Assembly: GCA_039029915.1 (NCBI GenBank)
Contig: JBCCFD010000324.1
Location: 1 to 9,524 of the forward strand
Direction of reading: 5' to 3'
DNA length: 9,524 nucleotides
Source: QQUD01 sp039029915
GTDB taxonomy: Bacteria > Chloroflexota > Anaerolineae > Promineifilales > Promineifilaceae
The notes below the pieces were generated by a model, which saw only the letters and a list, made by a program, of their open reading frames with translations, searched no databases and was not told the DNA's origin. This document shows positions 7,273 to 9,524 of the stretch, in pieces. A program made the position numbers and the translations under genes. Position 1 is the stretch's first letter; each line of letters starts with the position of its first letter.

Positions 7273-7302
7273 CTTATATCATTTTGTGACCAAAGTTTTT
7301 AA
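7273..7302 (-). promoter_or_regulatory. Possible promoter of the aminotransferase gene
   Basis: On the minus strand TATAAG (7278-7273, 5 of 6 for a -10) is preceded after 18 bp by TTAAAA (7302-7297, 4 of 6 for a -35). The start site would be near 7266, giving a leader of about 16 nt that contains the AGGAGG. The -35 half lies in the left arm of the inverted repeat at 7300-7352. Weak but sensibly placed. Confidence 0.35.
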
Positions 7303-7352
7303 ATACTTCTTTTTTGGGAAATTCTAAAATTTATTGTGTAACGAAGTATTTA
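7300..7352. repeat. 10-bp inverted repeat with core GAAGT
   Basis: TAAATACTTC at 7300-7309 is the exact reverse complement of GAAGTATTTA at 7343-7352, with 33 nt between. The ACTTC/GAAGT core resembles the stems of the double-hairpin repeats, so it may be a degenerate relative. It lies just upstream of the possible aminotransferase promoter. Confidence 0.5.
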
Positions 7353-7402
7353 TCTTAGATTCGGAAGTTTAGAACAGTTGCAATCAATGTCCAAAACAAC
7401 GC

Positions 7403-7431
7403 TTGATTAAAATCGTATACGATCTTAGAAT
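7403..7431 (+). promoter_or_regulatory. Predicted sigma70-type promoter for the gntR operon
   Basis: A -35 TTGATT (7403-7408, 4 of 6) and a -10 TAGAAT (7426-7431, 5 of 6) are separated by exactly 17 bp. Transcription would begin near 7438. The leader to the ATG at 7588 would be about 150 nt and would contain the whole second double-hairpin repeat. The spacer holds a perfect 12-bp palindrome (7412-7423). A perfect inverted repeat, GAATATT-TC-AATATTC (7428-7443), overlaps the -10 and start region. Confidence 0.6.
7412..7423. promoter_or_regulatory. Putative GntR operator 1, palindrome ATCGTATACGAT
   Basis: A perfect 12-bp palindrome centred on GTATAC. GntR-family operators commonly have GT and AC half-sites around a short centre, and FCD-type regulators such as UxuR/ExuR are recalled to use GTATAC-centred boxes. 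It lies entirely in the -35/-10 spacer of the gntR promoter, where binding would block RNA polymerase. This suggests autoregulation by the GntR protein encoded 165 bp downstream. Confidence 0.55.
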
Positions 7432-7441
7432 ATTTCAATAT

Positions 7442-7451
7442 TCGTATACAA
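7442..7451. promoter_or_regulatory. Putative GntR operator 2, TCGTATACAA
   Basis: This repeats the eight bases TCGTATAC of operator 1, 29 bp further on, with the second half-site changed to CAA. It covers about +5 to +14 relative to the predicted start site. Two such boxes flanking the -10 fit a repressor that binds both sites, possibly cooperatively. Confidence 0.45.
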
Positions 7452-7466
7452 AATTCCTCTTTAATC

Positions 7467-7575
7467 GTTCCGAAGTTTATTAAATGAAAGCCTAGTTAGA
7501 TTAACGCTTCGGAACCCCGAGGAAACGAAGTTTGTAGCCGTCGTTTTATTCAATGCAGGAACTTCGTTTCACTTA
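7467..7575 (+). repeat. Double-hairpin intergenic repeat, copy 2 (109 bp)
   Basis: The counterpart of 1450-1558, in the same plus-strand orientation and without gaps. The first hairpin pairs GTTCCGAAG (7467-7475) with CTTCGGAAC (7507-7515). The second pairs GAAACGAAGTT (7522-7532) with AACTTCGTTTC (7560-7570), loop 27 nt. In this copy the first stem is 9 bp rather than 12, because the three following bases have changed. The element fills most of the predicted gntR leader and ends just before the AGGAAG ribosome-binding site (7575-7580), so its second hairpin could affect translation. No U-tract follows the stems. Confidence 0.85.
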
Positions 7576-7580
7576 GGAAG
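7575..7580 (+). promoter_or_regulatory. Shine-Dalgarno AGGAAG for gntR, abutting the repeat
   Basis: AGGAAG ends 7 nt before the ATG at 7588. Its first base is the last base of the 109-bp repeat, and the right arm of the second hairpin ends only 4 nt upstream, so folding of the leader may control ribosome access. Confidence 0.7.
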
Positions 7581-7587
7581 TCAACAC

Positions 7588-8256
7588 ATGCAAAAAACGG
7601 TGATCACGGCCGAATTTATCGCTGAATCAATCCGCAATGAGATTTTACAGGGCAAACGGAAAGGGGGAGAGCCCCTTCGGCAAGATGAAATTGCATCTCG
7701 ATTTAGCGTTAGCAAAATTCCGGTTCGAGAAGCACTGGTTCAACTAAAAAGTGAAGGCCTGGTCTCATTTGTTCAAAATAAGGGGGCGGCCGTTTCTTCA
7801 CTTTCTGCGGATGAGGTTGATGAGATTTACACGATTCGCAGCGCCCTAGAAACCATCGCCTTACAGAGAGCCATTCCCCATTTGACCATTGCTGACCTTG
7901 CCAAAGCTGAAACGATTATTCAACAAATCGATAGTACGCAAACTGTATCGGATTGGGGCCGCCTAAACTGGACATTCCACGCCATATTGTATGCCCCCGC
8001 CAAAATGCCTCGTTTAATTGAAACGGTTGAATCACTGCATACCAACGTGTCCCGCTATTTGGTTCTTTACTTAGCCGGATTGAACTATCAAGCTCAATCT
8101 CAATTAGAGCACCGTCAAATTTTAGATGCCTGCCGACAGGGAGAGGTGGAAACGGCCGTATCTATCCTCCAAACCCACCTGGAAGCAGCCTCAAAAAAAC
8201 TGGTGGCATTCCTTAACGAATCTGAAAATAAAACCTCAGGAGAAAAAGCCAAATGA
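7588..8256 (+). CDS. GntR-family transcriptional regulator, FadR/FCD subfamily, 222 aa
   Basis: A DNA-binding, ligand-responsive regulator of normal length for the FCD group. The N-terminal winged helix-turn-helix spans about residues 8-70, with LRQDEIASRFSVSKIPVREA (30-49) as the helix-turn-helix and NKGAAVSSLS (64-73) as the wing. The C-terminal all-helical FCD domain starts near 75 (ADEVDEIYTIRSALE). His131, His175 and His197 fit the metal-binding histidines of the family. The position four residues before His131, usually Asp, is Asn127 here. Ligands of such regulators are usually small carboxylates or amino-acid-derived acids. The start is supported by AGGAAG 7 nt upstream. The last codons overlap the next gene (ATGA at 8253-8256), so regulator and enzyme are translationally coupled. 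Two GTATAC boxes in the promoter suggest autoregulation, possibly together with the divergent aminotransferase gene. The ligand is unknown. Confidence 0.93.
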   Translation: MQKTVITAEFIAESIRNEILQGKRKGGEPLRQDEIASRFSVSKIPVREALVQLKSEGLVSFVQNKGAAVSSLSADEVDEIYTIRSALETIALQRAIPHLTIADLAKAETIIQQIDSTQTVSDWGRLNWTFHAILYAPAKMPRLIETVESLHTNVSRYLVLYLAGLNYQAQSQLEHRQILDACRQGEVETAVSILQTHLEAASKKLVAFLNESENKTSGEKAK

Positions 8257-9524
8257 ATCAATTTGAAGTCCATGATCACGATGTGTTATCCCGAACACGA
8301 GCGTTAATGAGCGAAACGGAATCACCCAAGGCATGGGCAGACGAAGTTGTCAAAGCGGTACAGCGAAATGAAGAGTGGCGTGGCAAACGATGCCTTAATT
8401 TACTGGCTCCTGAAGCTCCTACTAGCCCTACGGTGCGGACTTTGTTGTCATCTGAGATCGGCACCCGAGCAGCCGAGGGTCATATTGGACGAGTTAATCG
8501 GTGGTTTGCGGGCACCCAGCATATTGATGAAGTTGAAGCGCTGTGTGTTGAACTATTGAAGCTTGCTTTTCGCTGTAACTACGCTGATCATCGCCTTATG
8601 GGGAGCATGCTGGGTAATTTATCAGTTTACCATGCCTTTACAAAGCCAGGTGATACCGTGATGACGGCGTCGCAACCATTCGGCGGTCATTCTAGCAATC
8701 GAGATGATGGGCCAGCTGGATTTCGCGGCTTAAATATTGTGGATATTCCCTACAACCCAGAAACGCTGGAAGTAGATGTAGCCCAGTTTGCTAAGGTAGC
8801 GCGGCAGGTCAGGCCAAAATTGGTTGTGATGGGCATGTCGATGACGCTGTTTCCGCTACCGGTTAAGGAAATGGGCCAAATAGTGGCAGAGTGGGGTGGC
8901 AAATTTATTTTTGATGGAGCACACCAAGCTGGATTGATCGCGGGTGGTCAATTTCAAGACCCTTTGAACGAGGGCGCGGTTGTTCTCACCGGCTCAGCTG
9001 GAAAAACGTTTAGCGGCCCTCAAAGTGGCATGCTGATGTGGAATGACCCTAATTTAACAGAGCCATTAACAACGGCCGTATTTCCTGTTTTGGTAGCGAC
9101 TCATCAAGTCAATAGCGTGGCGGCCTTAGCCGTTGCGGCCGCCGAAATGATTGAGTATGGCAACAAGTACATGGCTCAAATTGTGAAGAACTCAAAAGCA
9201 TTAGGAAAAGCCTTAGCTGACCGAGGCATTCGGATGCTGGGTGCTGAGAGGGGTTACAGTGAAACCCATCAGGTGATCGCAGACGTGAAGCAATTTGGCG
9301 GTGGCTTAGATGTGGCCCACAGGCTGGCAGAAGCCAATATCGTCACCAACAAAAATCTTATTCCCGGCGATGGTCCTGAGGATTGGGATCGCCCCAGCGG
9401 TTTGCGAATTGGGACGATTGAGGTGACGCGTTTGGGTCTAAATGAATCAGATATGGAAACGATTGCTGACTTTATGGCCCGTGTTTTGATTAAAGGCGAA
9501 TCTACAGAATCGGTGGGCCGCGAT
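8253..9524 (+). CDS. Divergent SHMT-fold PLP enzyme (serine hydroxymethyltransferase-like), 3' end beyond window
   Basis: An open frame of 424 codons starts at ATG 8253 and reaches the window edge; little should be missing, since SHMT is about 417 aa. Motifs align along GlyA: AAEG (73-76), YHAFTKPGDTVM (126-137), FDGAHQAGL (220-228), SAGKTFSGPQSG (248-259), NIVTNKNLIPGD (362-373) and SGLRIGT (382-388). Compared with E. coli GlyA from memory, Lys251 is the PLP lysine (K229) and Glu75 is E57; Asp221, His224 and Arg385 are D200, H203 and R363. In contrast Y55 becomes Ala73, Y65 becomes about Phe85, H126 becomes about Phe143, and H228 becomes Gly250. Two extra residues lie in the 79-84 loop. These changes suggest it is not the housekeeping glycine/serine enzyme; an aldolase, transaldolase or alpha-substituted-serine activity on another amino acid is possible. 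AGGAG at 8238-8242 precedes the ATG, which overlaps the gntR stop by 4 bp, so it is probably the regulator's main target. Confidence 0.85.
   Translation, partial: MNQFEVHDHDVLSRTRALMSETESPKAWADEVVKAVQRNEEWRGKRCLNLLAPEAPTSPTVRTLLSSEIGTRAAEGHIGRVNRWFAGTQHIDEVEALCVELLKLAFRCNYADHRLMGSMLGNLSVYHAFTKPGDTVMTASQPFGGHSSNRDDGPAGFRGLNIVDIPYNPETLEVDVAQFAKVARQVRPKLVVMGMSMTLFPLPVKEMGQIVAEWGGKFIFDGAHQAGLIAGGQFQDPLNEGAVVLTGSAGKTFSGPQSGMLMWNDPNLTEPLTTAVFPVLVATHQVNSVAALAVAAAEMIEYGNKYMAQIVKNSKALGKALADRGIRMLGAERGYSETHQVIADVKQFGGGLDVAHRLAEANIVTNKNLIPGDGPEDWDRPSGLRIGTIEVTRLGLNESDMETIADFMARVLIKGESTESVGRD

Larger units (their letters stand above)
1042..9079. repeat. Highly iterated octamer palindrome ACGGCCGT, 18 copies
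   Basis: Exact copies begin at 1042, 1955, 2109, 2648, 3048, 3343, 3779, 3913, 4029, 4132, 4540, 5125, 5349, 5493, 5728, 6477, 8152 and 9072. With equal base frequencies about 0.15 copies would be expected in 9524 bp. All copies are inside coding sequence and none is in an intergenic gap. Fourteen of them fall in the two membrane glycosyltransferase genes (six and eight). They are read in all three phases: Thr-Ala-Val ten times, Arg-Pro five times and Gly-Arg three times. This argues against selection on one peptide and for selection or bias acting on the DNA word. Flanks are mostly A/T (usually A before and T or A after). The situation resembles the cyanobacterial HIP1 octamer GCGATCGC, with a different word. 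The span given covers the first to the last copy. Confidence 0.95.

Noticed and set aside
7282..7295. TTTGTGACCAAA as an operator between hisC and gntR
   Set aside because: Only a 4-bp inverted arm around a 4-bp centre in AT-rich DNA, and no second copy in the window.
7300..7570. Several inverted repeats in the hisC-gntR gap as a CRISPR or tandem array
   Set aside because: There are no regularly spaced direct repeats with unique spacers; only two copies of the 109-bp element exist and they are 6 kb apart.
1450..7575. The two repeat copies as ends of a composite transposon enclosing 1559-7466
   Set aside because: They are in direct orientation, but no transposase or integrase is present and the enclosed genes look ordinary. 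Each copy is a complete element with internal symmetry, so an independent dispersed repeat is simpler.
8276..8559. Short open frames on both strands inside the SHMT-like gene
   Set aside because: They lie in other frames of a clear SHMT-family frame that runs unbroken to the window end, and show no family resemblance of their own.

Overview
The window reads as a bacterial chromosome segment of roughly balanced base composition with dense genes on both strands. No rRNA, tRNA, transposase, CRISPR array or plasmid/phage gene is visible. The gene families suggest a Chloroflexota (Anaerolineae-type) bacterium: a secreted propeller built from repeats of the form 'S.ASNLVPNDTNG..DVF', large GT-C type membrane glycosyltransferases carrying a 'SNVDWGQDL' signature and soluble C-terminal domains, and a FadR/FCD-type GntR regulator. 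That assignment is an inference from family style, not from a marker gene.

Left part (1-3819, minus strand). A secreted seven-bladed beta-propeller protein runs off the left edge of the window. Upstream of it lies a 755-residue GT39/PMT-like membrane glycosyltransferase. A 153-bp gap between them holds the first copy of a double-hairpin repeat. Middle (3820-6240, plus strand). A 72-bp gap carries overlapping divergent promoters. A second, different multi-spanning GT-C-like protein of 625 residues starts there, followed 3 bp later by a YigI-like acyl-CoA thioesterase. The two membrane proteins share the same kind of C-terminal beta-sandwich domain and probably act on related lipid-linked sugars in the envelope.

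Right part (6237-9524). A HisC-type aminotransferase on the minus strand overlaps the thioesterase gene tail-to-tail by 4 bp. A 337-bp divergent control region follows. It contains a well-formed sigma70-type promoter with a GTATAC palindrome in its spacer, a second GTATAC box near the predicted start site, and the second copy of the double-hairpin repeat in the leader. A GntR/FCD regulator and a translationally coupled SHMT-fold enzyme then run to the right edge. The latter keeps the PLP lysine but appears to have lost several canonical SHMT active-site residues. The likely picture is an autoregulated regulator plus amino-acid-modifying PLP enzyme operon, with a second PLP enzyme transcribed divergently.

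Three things stand out beyond the genes. The octamer palindrome ACGGCCGT occurs 18 times in 9.5 kb, all in coding sequence and in all reading phases. A 109-bp intergenic element with two hairpins is present twice at about 80% identity without gaps. The SHMT-like protein has a rewired active site.
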